Of a DNA stretch of 64,000 nucleotides, positions 25,807 to 34,639 are shown piece by piece (the first letter of the stretch is position 1; each line of letters opens with the position of its first letter). Where the stretch lies: assembly GCF_019799925.1 (NCBI RefSeq), contig NZ_JABGCG010000004.1, positions 310,001 to 374,000 on the forward strand. Reading direction: 5' to 3'. The position numbers and the translations under genes were made by a program. The notes below the pieces were generated by a model. The model was not told the origin of the DNA, searched no databases, and saw only the letters and a list, made by a program, of their open reading frames with translations. The stretch comes from Blastococcus sp. CPCC 205250. GTDB lineage: Bacteria > Actinomycetota > Actinomycetes > Mycobacteriales > Geodermatophilaceae.

Positions 25807-26856
25807 ATGGCCGAGGGGGAGCACGCGCGCTCGTCCGTCACGATCTACGACGTCGCGCGGGTCGCCCAGGTCGCGCCCTCGACCGTCAGCCGCGCGTTCT
25901 CCCGCCCCGGGCGCGTCAACTCCGAGACCGCCGCGCGGATCCGCCGGGTGGCCGACGAGCTCGGGTACCGCACCAGCCCCCTCGCGCGCGCGGTCTCGCA
26001 GTCGCGGACCCGCCTCATGGCCCTGGTGGTCTCCGACGTCGCCAACCCCTTCTACGCCGAGGTCATCCACGGCGCACAGGCCGCGGCGACCGCGGCGGGC
26101 TACACGCTGCTGCTGATCGATGCCCAGGAGTCCGAGCGGCTGGAGCGGGCCACCCTGGACCGGACCCTGTCCTCCGTGGACGGCGTCCTGCTGGCCGGCA
26201 CCCGGCTGTCGGACTCGGCGATCCGCATGCTGGCGAAGCAGAAGCCCGTGATCGTCCTCAACCGGACCATCGTCGACGTCCCCTCGGTGGTGCCGGACAA
26301 CGCCCGGGGGATCCGGCTGGCCGTCGAGCACCTGGCCGAGCTGGGTCACCGGTCGGTCACCTACGTCTCGGGGCCCGAGGCCTCGTGGGCCGACGGCGCC
26401 CGGTGGCGCGCGGTCCTCGAGGCGACGGCCGGGTCGTCGATGCGGGCCCGCCGCTCCGGGCCGTACGCCCCCGACGTGGCCGGCGGGGTCCGCGCGGCCG
26501 AGGAGATCGCCGACCGCTACCCGTCCGCGGTCATCGCCTACAACGACCAGCTCGCCATCGGCCTGATCCGGGGCCTCACCGCCCGCGGCGTCCGGGTGCC
26601 GCGGGACGTCAGCGTGGTCGGCTTCGACAACATCCCCGTCGCCGACCTGATCACGCCCGGCCTCACGACCGTCGCCGCCCCGCTGTACACCGAGGGCGCG
26701 ACGGCGACCCGCCACCTGCTCACCCTGGTCGCCAGCGGGCAGCGGGGCACGAGCCTGTCCGCCGTCCTGCCGGTCAAGCTCGTGGTCCGGGGCTCGACCG
26801 GGCGGCGCGGCCGGCGGCGCAGCATCCCGACGCCGGCCGCCGAGGGCGACGACTGA
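25807..26856 (+). CDS. LacI-family transcriptional regulator
   Basis: A 349-aa LacI regulator. [20 protein letters not shown] is the helix-turn-helix, [19 protein letters not shown] the hinge helix, and the remainder the sugar-binding core with [37 protein letters not shown] and [22 protein letters not shown]. Its gene converges on the lar-GH3 operon (4 bp between stops). It is the only LacI regulator in the window and so the leading candidate to read the shared GTTGCC motif, but that link is inference. The C-terminal 20 residues are a basic low-complexity extension. Confidence 0.93.
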   Translation: MAEGEHARSSVTIYDVARVAQVAPSTVSRAFSRPGRVNSETAARIRRVADELGYRTSPLARAVSQSRTRLMALVVSDVANPFYAEVIHGAQAAATAAGYTLLLIDAQESERLERATLDRTLSSVDGVLLAGTRLSDSAIRMLAKQKPVIVLNRTIVDVPSVVPDNARGIRLAVEHLAELGHRSVTYVSGPEASWADGARWRAVLEATAGSSMRARRSGPYAPDVAGGVRAAEEIADRYPSAVIAYNDQLAIGLIRGLTARGVRVPRDVSVVGFDNIPVADLITPGLTTVAAPLYTEGATATRHLLTLVASGQRGTSLSAVLPVKLVVRGSTGRRGRRRSIPTPAAEGDD

Positions 26857-26860
26857 CCCG

Positions 26861-29053
26861 CTAGGCGTCGTCCGCCGTCCGCGCGCCCGCGCCGAAGGCG
26901 CGCAGCCGGCCCAGCGGGATCGACCCCATCATGCGGACCAGGTCCACCCCGAGGGCCTCCCCGGCGCCCTCCCCGCCGAACGCGCCGAGCATCGGGGCGA
27001 TCGAGGCGGCCGCCTCGGGATCGGCCATGAGCTCGGCGAGGGTGGTCTCGTCGGTCACCGGCAGCCGGACGTCGTCCCCGTCGAGCGCGACGGTCCCGGT
27101 GGCGCGCAGGTCACGACTGGAGACGCCGACCGAGATCTCGTACTCCGCCGGCTCGACGACCCACCGCTGGGCCCGGGGGTGCCAGTACGCCAGGTCGGCG
27201 CGCCGCAGCAGGACCCGGACCTCGCGGCTCTCCCCCGGCTCGAGCGTCACCCCGGCGAAGCCCTTCAGCTCCCGCACCGGCCGCTGCACGGCCGAGCCGG
27301 GGACGCCGACGTAGCACTGCACGACCTCGCGGCCGGCCCGGCTGCCCGTGTTGGTCACCGTGACCGTGGCCGTGATGCCCTCGTCGGAGGAGGCGAGCTC
27401 CAGGCCGGCCACGTCGAACGTCGTGTACGACAGGCCGTGGCCGAAGGGGAACGTCACCTCGATCCCGCGGGCGTCGTACCAGCGGTGCCCCACGTGCAGC
27501 CCCTCGCTGTACCGGTGCCGGGAGAACTCCCCGGGGAAGTCGAGGTAGGCCGGCACGTCCTGCAGCCGCTGCGGAACGGTCTCGGCGAGCTTGCCCGCGG
27601 GGTTCACCGCGCCGACCAGGACGTCGGCCAGCGCCGCTCCGCCGCCCTGGCCCAGCAGCCCGCCGTCCACGATGGCGGGGACGAGGTCGGCGACCGGGGC
27701 CAGCCGCACCACCCCACCGTGCGACAGCACGAGCACCGTGCGCGGCTGCGCGGCCACCACCTCGCGCACCAGCCGGAGCTGGTCGGCCGGCAGTTCGATG
27801 TCCTCGCGGTCGAAGCCCTCGGACTCCTGCCCCGCGGCCAGCCCGACGAACACGACGGCGACGTCAGCGGCGCGGGCCACCTCGACCGCCTCGGTGCGCA
27901 GCGCGTCGGCGTCGCCGGAGCCGTCGGTGGTGAAGCCGCGGGCGGGGGCGACGTCCCCGAGCCGTGCGCGGAGCTCCTCCAGCGGGACGTCGACGCGGGT
28001 CGGGTTCACGTGCGAGCTGCCGCCGCCCTGGTAGCGCGGCTGCTGGGCGAACTCACCGATGACGGCCACCGACCGCCCGGCCGTCAGCGGCAGCACCGGC
28101 CCGTCGTTCTTGAGCAGCACCACGCATCGGGCGGCCACCCGCCGGGCGAGCTCGTGGTGGGCGTCGACCTCGACCGTCGCGTCGGGACGGCGTCCGGCCG
28201 CCACCTCCGCGGCGAGGTCGGCGACCGCCCGCCCGGCGCGCTGCAGGGCGGCGGCGTCGAGGCGGCCCTCCTCGACGGCGGTCACGAGGCCGCCGTCCCC
28301 GTCGGCGTCGGGACCGGGCATGGTCAGGTCGAGCCCCGCCGCGGTCGCCGCCACCCGGTCGGAGACCGCGCCCCAGTCGCTCACGACGGCGCCGGTGAAG
28401 CCCCACTCGCCGCGCAGGACGTCGGTGAGCAGCCACGGGTCCTGCGTCGCGTAGACCCCGTTCACCTTGTTGTAGGCGGCCATGACCGTCCACGGCTGCG
28501 CGTCCTCGACCACCCGCTGGAACGCCCGCAGGTAGACCTCCCGCAGCGGCCGCTCGTCGACGTCGGAGCTGGCGCGCATCCGGTCGTGCTCGGCCTCGTT
28601 GCCGGCGAAGTGCTTCAGCGACGTGCCCACGCCCTCCCCCTGCACGCCGCGCACCCACGCCGCGGCCAGCGTCCCGGTGAGCACCGGGTCCTCGGAGAGG
28701 TACTCGAAGTTGCGCCCCCCGCGGGGGTCCCGCTTGATGTTCACCCCCGGCCCCAGCAGCACCCCGACCCCCTGAGCCTGCGCCTCCCGGCCGAGCGCCG
28801 CGCCGACCTCCCCGGCCAGCTCCGGGTCCCACGACTGCGCCAGCCCCACGGCGGGCGGGAAGCACGTCGCAGGCTCGCTGGCCGCCAGGCCCAGGTGGTC
28901 CGGGGACCCGACCTGCCTGCGGACGCCGTGCGGACCGTCGGTGAGCCAGAACGACGCGGCGCCGGCCACCTCCGACGTCGTCCAGAACGAGGCGCCGCTG
29001 GTGAGCGCGGCGGCGTCCGCGGGGGCGATCGGGTCGGGGTCAGGTGTGGTCAT
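26861..29053 (-). CDS. Family 3 glycoside hydrolase (beta-glucosidase/beta-xylosidase)
   Basis: A 730-aa intracellular GH3 enzyme with no signal peptide. FWLTDGPHGVR, GVGVLLGPGVNIKRDPRGGRNFEYLSEDP-type sequence (residues about 85-115), SLKHFAGNEAEHDR and AAYNKVNGVY are classic; the nucleophile is Asp226 in VVSDWGAVSDR. The C-terminal sandwich carries EGLHVGHRWYDA, FPFGHGLSYT and a fibronectin-III-like domain. ATG 29053 lies inside the end of larC (14-bp overlap) with GGAGG six bases upstream, so translation is coupled to larC. A glycosidase as last gene of a nickel-pincer operon is unusual. Substrate is likely a beta-linked gluco- or xylo-oligosaccharide. Confidence 0.92.
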   Translation of the reverse strand: MTTPDPDPIAPADAAALTSGASFWTTSEVAGAASFWLTDGPHGVRRQVGSPDHLGLAASEPATCFPPAVGLAQSWDPELAGEVGAALGREAQAQGVGVLLGPGVNIKRDPRGGRNFEYLSEDPVLTGTLAAAWVRGVQGEGVGTSLKHFAGNEAEHDRMRASSDVDERPLREVYLRAFQRVVEDAQPWTVMAAYNKVNGVYATQDPWLLTDVLRGEWGFTGAVVSDWGAVSDRVAATAAGLDLTMPGPDADGDGGLVTAVEEGRLDAAALQRAGRAVADLAAEVAAGRRPDATVEVDAHHELARRVAARCVVLLKNDGPVLPLTAGRSVAVIGEFAQQPRYQGGGSSHVNPTRVDVPLEELRARLGDVAPARGFTTDGSGDADALRTEAVEVARAADVAVVFVGLAAGQESEGFDREDIELPADQLRLVREVVAAQPRTVLVLSHGGVVRLAPVADLVPAIVDGGLLGQGGGAALADVLVGAVNPAGKLAETVPQRLQDVPAYLDFPGEFSRHRYSEGLHVGHRWYDARGIEVTFPFGHGLSYTTFDVAGLELASSDEGITATVTVTNTGSRAGREVVQCYVGVPGSAVQRPVRELKGFAGVTLEPGESREVRVLLRRADLAYWHPRAQRWVVEPAEYEISVGVSSRDLRATGTVALDGDDVRLPVTDETTLAELMADPEAAASIAPMLGAFGGEGAGEALGVDLVRMMGSIPLGRLRAFGAGARTADDA

Positions 29054-30275
29054 CGACGGCCTCCACGGGCTCGGGGTCGGCGGGGGTGAGCCGGTCGGCG
29101 AGGCCCAGGGCACGGGCCAGCACCTGCTTGACGGGCCGGTCGAGCGCGGCGGCCGCGCGGGCGACGTCCTCCCACTCCGGCATGGCGTTGAGCACCCGGC
29201 CGTCCGGTGCCAGGCCGAGCTTGACGGCGACGGGCTGCCCGTCGAGGTCGACGGTCCGGAAGGCCCGGGCCAGCGCGTGCCGCCGGGTCGGGGTCTCGCG
29301 GACGCCGAGGGTGGGGGTCTCCCGGAAGAGGACGGCGCGCACGGCGCCGGCACCGGCCGGCGGGGCGAGTGCGGCGACCACGTGGGCCGGGCGGCCCTTC
29401 TTCATGAGCACCGGCGTCAGCCAGGCGTCGAGCGCACCGGCGGCGAGCAGCGCGTCCAGGACCGTCGGCCACGCGCGCGGGTCGAGGTCGTCGACGTTGG
29501 CCTCGAGCACCACCAGGTCCTCGGCGTGATGCACCGAGGCGGCGGGCGTCGAGGTGGCCGGCTCGCCCACCACCAGGCGGACGGCGTTGGGCCGGTGCGC
29601 CGGGTCCCGCCCGCCGGCGCCCACGCCGGTCCGCGCCGGGCGCATCGGCGGCATCGGGCCGTGGCCGTCGGCCAGGGTCGTCGCCAGGGCCACACCGGTG
29701 GGCGTGGCGAGCTCCTCGTCGTCCGGCCCGCCCGCGGCTGGGGCACCGGCGGCGGCCAGCAGGGCGAGGACGGCGGGGCCGGGCACCGGGATCCGGCCGT
29801 GCGCGGTGTCGGCGGAACCGCCGCCGAGTGCGATCGGCGAGACGACCAGCCGGTCGAGCCCGAGCGCGGCGACCCCGGCGCAGACCCCCACGACGTCGCC
29901 GATCGCGTCGAGCGCGCCGACCTCGTGGAAGTGCACCTCCTCCGGCCGGACGCCGTGCACGCCGGCCTCGGCGCGCGCGAGGGCCTCGAACACCGCGGCC
30001 GCCGACGACCGCAGCGGTTCCGGCAGCCGGTCCAGGAGCAGCCGGACGTCGGCCCACGTGCGGTGCGGCTGGCCGGCCTCGGGGGCGTCGACGTGCACCC
30101 GGACCGCGCGCAGCCCACCCCGGCGCACCTCCTCCGCCCGGAGGCCGATCGGGACGCCGAGGGGCGCGAGGGCGTCCCGGAGGACGTCCAGTGGGACACC
30201 GGCGTCCACCAGCGCCCCCAGCAGCATGTCGCCGGAGACGCCGTTCGACAGGTCCAGCCAGCCGATCCGGCTCAC
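29040..30275 (-). CDS. larC: Nickel-pincer cofactor nickel insertase LarC
   Basis: A 411-aa LarC in one uninterrupted frame. It opens with WLDLSNGVSGDMLLGALVDAGVP; EVHFHEVGALDAIGDVVG is the conserved His/Glu/Asp-rich signature and ANVDDLDP with LMKKGRPAHVV marks the C-terminal half. LarC uses CTP to insert nickel into the sulfurated pyridinium dithiocarboxylate mononucleotide. In Lactiplantibacillus plantarum the protein is split into two frames joined by a ribosomal frameshift; here no shift is needed. It overlaps larB by 4 nt upstream and the GH3 gene by 14 bp downstream, so it belongs to the larA-larE-larB-larC-GH3 operon. Confidence 0.94.
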   Translation of the reverse strand: MSRIGWLDLSNGVSGDMLLGALVDAGVPLDVLRDALAPLGVPIGLRAEEVRRGGLRAVRVHVDAPEAGQPHRTWADVRLLLDRLPEPLRSSAAAVFEALARAEAGVHGVRPEEVHFHEVGALDAIGDVVGVCAGVAALGLDRLVVSPIALGGGSADTAHGRIPVPGPAVLALLAAAGAPAAGGPDDEELATPTGVALATTLADGHGPMPPMRPARTGVGAGGRDPAHRPNAVRLVVGEPATSTPAASVHHAEDLVVLEANVDDLDPRAWPTVLDALLAAGALDAWLTPVLMKKGRPAHVVAALAPPAGAGAVRAVLFRETPTLGVRETPTRRHALARAFRTVDLDGQPVAVKLGLAPDGRVLNAMPEWEDVARAAAALDRPVKQVLARALGLADRLTPADPEPVEAVDDHT

Positions 30276-30976
30276 GCCCGCCCCTCCCGCGCGTCGGCCA
30301 GCCCCCGCGCGATGCGGGCCGCGGCGACACCGGCGCCGAAGCCGTTGTCGATGTTGCAGACGACGACGCCGGGCGCGCAGGAGTTGAGCATCCCCAGCAG
30401 CGCCGACAGCCCGGAGAAGCTCGCGCCGTACCCGACGCTGGTCGGCACCGCGATGACCGGAGTGCCGACCAGCCCGCCGACGACGCTGGGCAGCGCGCCC
30501 TCCATCCCGGCGACGACGACGAGCGCGTCGGCCGAGGCGAGCACCGGACGGGCAGCGAGCACGCGGTGCAGGCCGGCTACGCCGACGTCTGTCACCCGCA
30601 CCACCCCGGCGCCGCTGACACGCAGCGTGAGGGCGGCCTCGGCGGCGACCGGCTCGTCCGACGTCCCGGCCGTCACCACGGCCACGGAGCCCCGCGGCTC
30701 GGGCAGGTCACCGACGGCGACGGTGGTCCGGTCGACCGTCGCGTCGGGCCAGCGCTCGCGGAGGGCGGTGACGGTCTCCGGCGTCGCGCGGGTGACCAGG
30801 GCCGGGCGGCCGGGCGAGGTCCCGCGGAGGGTGGCGACGACGGCCACCACCTCCTCGGTCGTCTTGCCCGCCCCGTAGACGACCTCGGGGTCGCCCGTGC
30901 GGGCGAGCCGGTCGGTGTCGACGCGGGCGAAGCCCAGGTCCACGAAGCCGGGGTCGACGGAGCCGGGATCGCTCAT
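30272..30976 (-). CDS. larB: Nickel-pincer cofactor biosynthesis protein LarB
   Basis: A 234-aa LarB, related to PurE-type carboxylases. EVVYGAGKTTEEVVAVV is the N-terminal LarB signature; VVTAGTSDEPVAAEAAL, VTDVGVAGLHRVL, VVVAGMEGALPSVVGGL and VPTSVGYGAS are the PurE-like phosphate and CO2-binding loops. LarB carboxylates the pyridinium ring of nicotinic acid adenine dinucleotide and cleaves off AMP. It overlaps larE and larC by 4 nt each, so the cofactor genes are translated as one unit. Confidence 0.95.
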   Translation of the reverse strand: MSDPGSVDPGFVDLGFARVDTDRLARTGDPEVVYGAGKTTEEVVAVVATLRGTSPGRPALVTRATPETVTALRERWPDATVDRTTVAVGDLPEPRGSVAVVTAGTSDEPVAAEAALTLRVSGAGVVRVTDVGVAGLHRVLAARPVLASADALVVVAGMEGALPSVVGGLVGTPVIAVPTSVGYGASFSGLSALLGMLNSCAPGVVVCNIDNGFGAGVAAARIARGLADAREGRA

Positions 30977-31797
30977 CGACCGACCGGCGTCAGCTCGAAG
31001 GTCCGGCCGGGCCGGTAGGCCTCCTCGTCGAGCGCCGCGTCCCGGATCGCCGGGTCGACACCGCGCATCGCCGTCAGCACGGCGTCGACGACGGCGGCGT
31101 CCACCCGGTCGCGCTCGGCGTCACCCACCTCGATCCGCACCTCGTCGTCGCGTAGGCGGCAGCGGACGACCCGGATCCCGGTGAGCCGGGTGACCAGCTC
31201 CTCCCCCACCTCGACCGCCCGCAGCCGGGCCGGGGTCACCGTCGTGCCGGTGTAGAGCCGGCTGGCCAGGCAGGGGGCGGCGGGCAGGTCGGCGCAGTCG
31301 AGGCCGAGGTGCCCGGCGACGGCGCGGATCCCGGCCTTGCCGAGGCCGGCCTCGACGTAGGGGTGGCGCACACCCCGCTCGGCGGCCGCGCGCAGGCCTG
31401 GCCGGTACTCGCCCAGGTCGTCGGTGTTGGCGCCGGAAAGCAGCACGTGCGTGCCGTCGAGGACGTCGGCCAGCTCCGTCATGGCGTCGTAGAGGTGGGA
31501 CTTGCAGACGTAGCAGCGGTCCCGCGGGTTGGCGAGGTAGCGGGGGTCCTCGAACTCCCCGGAGCGGACCGTGCGCAGCGACCAGCCCTCGCGCGCAGCG
31601 GCCTGGAACACGCGGGCGGTCGCGGCGGCGGGCACCGCGGGGGTGACGCTGTGCACGACGAGCGTGCCGTGCGGCTCGGCCCGGTGCGCGACCGTGGCCA
31701 GGGTCAGGCTGTCGACGCCGCCGCTGCACGCCACCGCCCGCCGCGGCACCTCCGCCAGCCGCTCCTGCAGCTGCCGCAGCGGGGCCGGTCCCGTCAC
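30973..31797 (-). CDS. larE: ATP-dependent sulfur transferase LarE, probable [4Fe-4S] type
   Basis: A 274-aa PP-loop enzyme. SGGVDS at 25-30 is the ATP-pyrophosphatase loop. Cys95 and Cys98 (RCYVCKSH) and Cys176 (APCLASR) are conserved; Cys176 falls at the position of the sacrificial cysteine of the Lactiplantibacillus enzyme. The added CxxC matches the LarE subgroup known to hold a [4Fe-4S] cluster and use it for sulfur transfer instead of destroying the protein. The job is to sulfurate the pincer precursor twice. GTG 31797 overlaps the larA stop (GTGA). Confidence 0.93.
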   Translation of the reverse strand: MTGPAPLRQLQERLAEVPRRAVACSGGVDSLTLATVAHRAEPHGTLVVHSVTPAVPAAATARVFQAAAREGWSLRTVRSGEFEDPRYLANPRDRCYVCKSHLYDAMTELADVLDGTHVLLSGANTDDLGEYRPGLRAAAERGVRHPYVEAGLGKAGIRAVAGHLGLDCADLPAAPCLASRLYTGTTVTPARLRAVEVGEELVTRLTGIRVVRCRLRDDEVRIEVGDAERDRVDAAVVDAVLTAMRGVDPAIRDAALDEEAYRPGRTFELTPVGR

Positions 31798-33089
31798 GGG
31801 CGGGCCAGCCGGAACAGGACCTCGCCGGCCTCGGGCACCAGCAGGGTGTCCTCGTCGTCCGCGGCGGCGGCCAGGTCGACCGCCGCCGGGTCGAGGTACT
31901 CCAAGTTCGCCGCGCGGACGACGTCCTCGGGGATCCCGGTGGCCAGCGTGACCCGCAGCCGCGGCCGCTCGACGCCGGTGGCGGCGTCGTAGGTGCCCGC
32001 GCCGCGGAGGTGGGTGGAGTGCGCCAGCACGCCCCAGTGCAGGTGCGCGAAGCGGTCCCACTGCTGCACGAAGTAGTCCCGGCAGTGGTAGCCGATCTGC
32101 TCGATCTCCGGGTGCATCTCCGAGATCCGGGTGATGTGCGGTGCGTAGATGACCACCTCGCCGCCGTCGGCGACGACCGGCTCGACCTTGTAGAAGCCCT
32201 TGGCCGCGGTCCACATGTCGTCGTACTTCTCCGGGACGACGGACACGACCCGGCGGACCGGCGCGTCGAGGTACCGGACGTGCGTCTGCGCGGAGACGTC
32301 GGCGGCTGCCGCCCAGGCGGCCTGCGGGTCGCCGAACGCCACCGAGTGCAGGGCGCCACTGCCCGACCGCGCGACGACGCAGACGGCGAGCCGCTCGGCG
32401 GGCACCAAGGCGGCGGCCTCGTCGATGAGCGCACGGACCGGGGTCGTGCCACGCGTGCCGATGATGTCGGCGCTGCTGATGAGGGCGCCCAGCCAGTGCG
32501 AGAGGTCGATGATCTCCTGGCCGGCGACGCCGGGGAAGAAGTACTTGTTGCCCCCGGAGAACCCGACGACCTCGTGCGGGAACACCGGCCCGACCACCAG
32601 GGCGACGTCGTGCTCGACGACGGCGCGGTTGAGCCGCACGTCGACGCTCTCGTGCAGCCGGCCCTCCGACAGCTCCGCGACCCGGTCCGCCGGGATGGTC
32701 CCCAGCGACACGAAGGTGTCCGGGTCGGCCCACTCGTGGTTGAGCACGGTCGTGCCGGGATAGCGGGCGGCCAGGTCCCCCGCCGGGTAGCCGAGGTGGC
32801 GGGCGAGCTGCGCCTCGGTCATCGCCGCGTGCGTGCCCAGGGCGACCAGCACGGTCAGCCGGCTCACCCGTCCGACGAGCGCGCCGTGCACCGCCGACAG
32901 CAGCAGCGGGAGCGGGCAGCTGCGGGTCGCGTCCGGGACGATCACGCACACACTGCGCCCGTCCAGGTCCTCCGCGGCCAGGCGGTCGGCGAGGAACTCG
33001 GTGACCCGGGCTTCGTCCAGGACCTCGTCCGCCCCGCCGAGGGAGGCCGCGACGGCCGCGCCGATCCGGGGGTCCAGCGTGTGCGTCAT
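31794..33089 (-). CDS. larA: LarA-family nickel-pincer hydroxyacid racemase/epimerase, proposed D-mannonate/D-gluconate 2-epimerase
   Basis: A 431-aa LarA homologue. Active-site residues are present: Asp53 and Arg56 (DATR), His87 (GTH motif), His172, Lys182 in GNKYFFPG (covalent cofactor attachment) and His198 (nickel ligand). The 172/182/198 spacing equals that of the L. plantarum racemase (174/184/200). The family includes lactate and malate racemases and a D-gluconate 2-epimerase. Here it is divergent from uxaC-uxuB-gntK, with no mannonate dehydratase in sight, so interconversion of D-mannonate and D-gluconate is the best-fitting role; this is inference. ATG 33089 is chosen; a longer start is possible. 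It leads the operon with larE, larB, larC and GH3. Confidence 0.9.
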   Translation of the reverse strand: MTHTLDPRIGAAVAASLGGADEVLDEARVTEFLADRLAAEDLDGRSVCVIVPDATRSCPLPLLLSAVHGALVGRVSRLTVLVALGTHAAMTEAQLARHLGYPAGDLAARYPGTTVLNHEWADPDTFVSLGTIPADRVAELSEGRLHESVDVRLNRAVVEHDVALVVGPVFPHEVVGFSGGNKYFFPGVAGQEIIDLSHWLGALISSADIIGTRGTTPVRALIDEAAALVPAERLAVCVVARSGSGALHSVAFGDPQAAWAAAADVSAQTHVRYLDAPVRRVVSVVPEKYDDMWTAAKGFYKVEPVVADGGEVVIYAPHITRISEMHPEIEQIGYHCRDYFVQQWDRFAHLHWGVLAHSTHLRGAGTYDAATGVERPRLRVTLATGIPEDVVRAANLEYLDPAAVDLAAAADDEDTLLVPEAGEVLFRLARP

Positions 33090-33165
33090 GGCGGCACCAT
33101 GCGCCGCCGGGTGTGACCCGGGCAACCGCCGGTGCCCGTCCTCCGGGCCGGTCGGGCGCCCGTGC

Positions 33166-33181
33166 GGCAACTCGTGGCAAC
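33166..33181 (-). promoter_or_regulatory. Shared 16-bp motif between larA and uxaC
   Basis: On the minus strand GTTGCCACGAGTTGCC, a direct repeat of GTTGCC with a 10-bp period. Near-identical sites occur at 53650-53665 and 55804-55819. It lies in the 131-bp divergent region between larA and uxaC and could control both operons. Confidence 0.6.
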
Positions 33182-33220
33182 CCGTTCCCGCGGCGCACGG
33201 CGCTCCACAGAGTGGTCGCC

Positions 33221-34639
33221 ATGTCCGCCCCCGCCGCCCTCGACCGGCACCCGGACCGGCTCCTCCCCGCCGAGCCCGGCGTGCGGGACGTCGCCCGCCG
33301 GATCTACGAGGCGGTCCGCGGGCTGCCGATCCTGTCGCCGCACGGGCACGTGGACCCCCGAATCCTGGCCGCCGACGTCCCCTTCGCCGATCCGGCCGGC
33401 CTCTTCGTGACGCCCGACCACTACGTCACCCGGCTGCTGCACGCCAGCGGGGTCTCCCTGGCCGACCTCGGCGTCGGGCGGGGGCAGCTGCCGGAGGGCG
33501 AGTCCCGCCAGGTGTGGCGCCGGCTGTGCGAGCACTGGTCGGTGCTGGCCGGGACGCCGACGCGCTACTGGCTGGAGTCCGAGCTCGCCGAGGTCTTCGA
33601 CATCGCGGTCCGCCCGTCCGCGACCACGGCCGACAGCATCTACGACCAGGTGGCCGAGCGGCTGACCAAGGACGCCTACCGGCCGCGGGCGCTGTTCGAG
33701 CGCTTCGGCATCGAGGTGCTGGCCACCACCGACGACCCCTGCGACGACCTCTCCGCGCACGCCGCGCTCGCCGCCGATCCGACCTTCGCGGGCCAGGTGA
33801 TCCCGACCTTCCGGCCCGACCGGTACCTGGAGGCGGCGGCTCCCGGCTGGGCCGACGCCGTCGCCCGGCTCGGCGAGGTCAGCGGCGTGGACACCGGGAC
33901 CTATGCCGGCTGGGTGGCCGCCATGGAGGACCGCCGGGCGCACTTCCGGGCGCACGGCGCGACCTCGGCCGACCACAGCCACGAGGACGTCGGCACCGCG
34001 CCGCTCCCGCCGGGCGAGGCGGACCGGGTGTACGGCGCCGCGGTGGCGGGGACGGCGTCGCCGGCCGAGTGCGTGGCGCTGCGCCGGCACATGCTCCTGG
34101 AGATGGCCCGCATGTCGTGCGACGACGGGCTGGTCATGACCCTGCACCCGGGCGTGCGCCGCAACCACCACGGGCCCACGTTCGACACCTACGGCGCCGA
34201 CACCGGGCACGACATCCCGCTGCGGGTCGAGTACACCGACGCGCTGCGCCCGCTGCTGGAGCGCTTCGGCACCCACCCCTCGCTGCACCTGGTGCTCTTC
34301 ACCCTCGACGAGACCGTGTTCTCCCGGGAGCTGGGCCCGCTGGCCGGCTTCTACCCGGCCGTGTACGTCGGCGCGCCGTGGTGGTTCCTCGACGCCCCGG
34401 ACGCGGTGCGCCGGTTCCGTGGGGCGGTCACCGAGTCGGCCGGCTTCCGGCGGACGTCGGGCTTCATCGACGACACCCGCGCCTTCTGCTCCATCCCCGC
34501 CCGGCACGACATGTCCCGGCGCCTGGACAGCGGCTACCTGGCCCGCCTCGTCACCGAGCACGTCCTGCCCGAGGACGAGGCACTGGAGATCGCCGTCGAC
34601 CTCGTCGACCGCCGGCCGCGCGAGGTCTTCAAGCTGTGA
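33221..34639 (+). CDS. uxaC: Glucuronate isomerase
   Basis: A 472-aa uronate isomerase of the amidohydrolase-like superfamily. LSPHGHVDPRILA holds the N-terminal His41-x-His43 metal motif; TTDDPCDDL, IPTFRPDRYL, HLVLFTLDETVFSRELGPLAGFYP and GAPWWFLDAP are conserved UxaC blocks, and GFIDDTRAFCSIPARHDMSRR carries the C-terminal Asp and Arg. It isomerises D-glucuronate to D-fructuronate (and D-galacturonate to D-tagaturonate). ATG 33221 is the clear start. It heads an operon with uxuB and gntK, joined by 4-nt overlaps, and lies downstream of the shared motif. Confidence 0.96.
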   Translation: MSAPAALDRHPDRLLPAEPGVRDVARRIYEAVRGLPILSPHGHVDPRILAADVPFADPAGLFVTPDHYVTRLLHASGVSLADLGVGRGQLPEGESRQVWRRLCEHWSVLAGTPTRYWLESELAEVFDIAVRPSATTADSIYDQVAERLTKDAYRPRALFERFGIEVLATTDDPCDDLSAHAALAADPTFAGQVIPTFRPDRYLEAAAPGWADAVARLGEVSGVDTGTYAGWVAAMEDRRAHFRAHGATSADHSHEDVGTAPLPPGEADRVYGAAVAGTASPAECVALRRHMLLEMARMSCDDGLVMTLHPGVRRNHHGPTFDTYGADTGHDIPLRVEYTDALRPLLERFGTHPSLHLVLFTLDETVFSRELGPLAGFYPAVYVGAPWWFLDAPDAVRRFRGAVTESAGFRRTSGFIDDTRAFCSIPARHDMSRRLDSGYLARLVTEHVLPEDEALEIAVDLVDRRPREVFKL

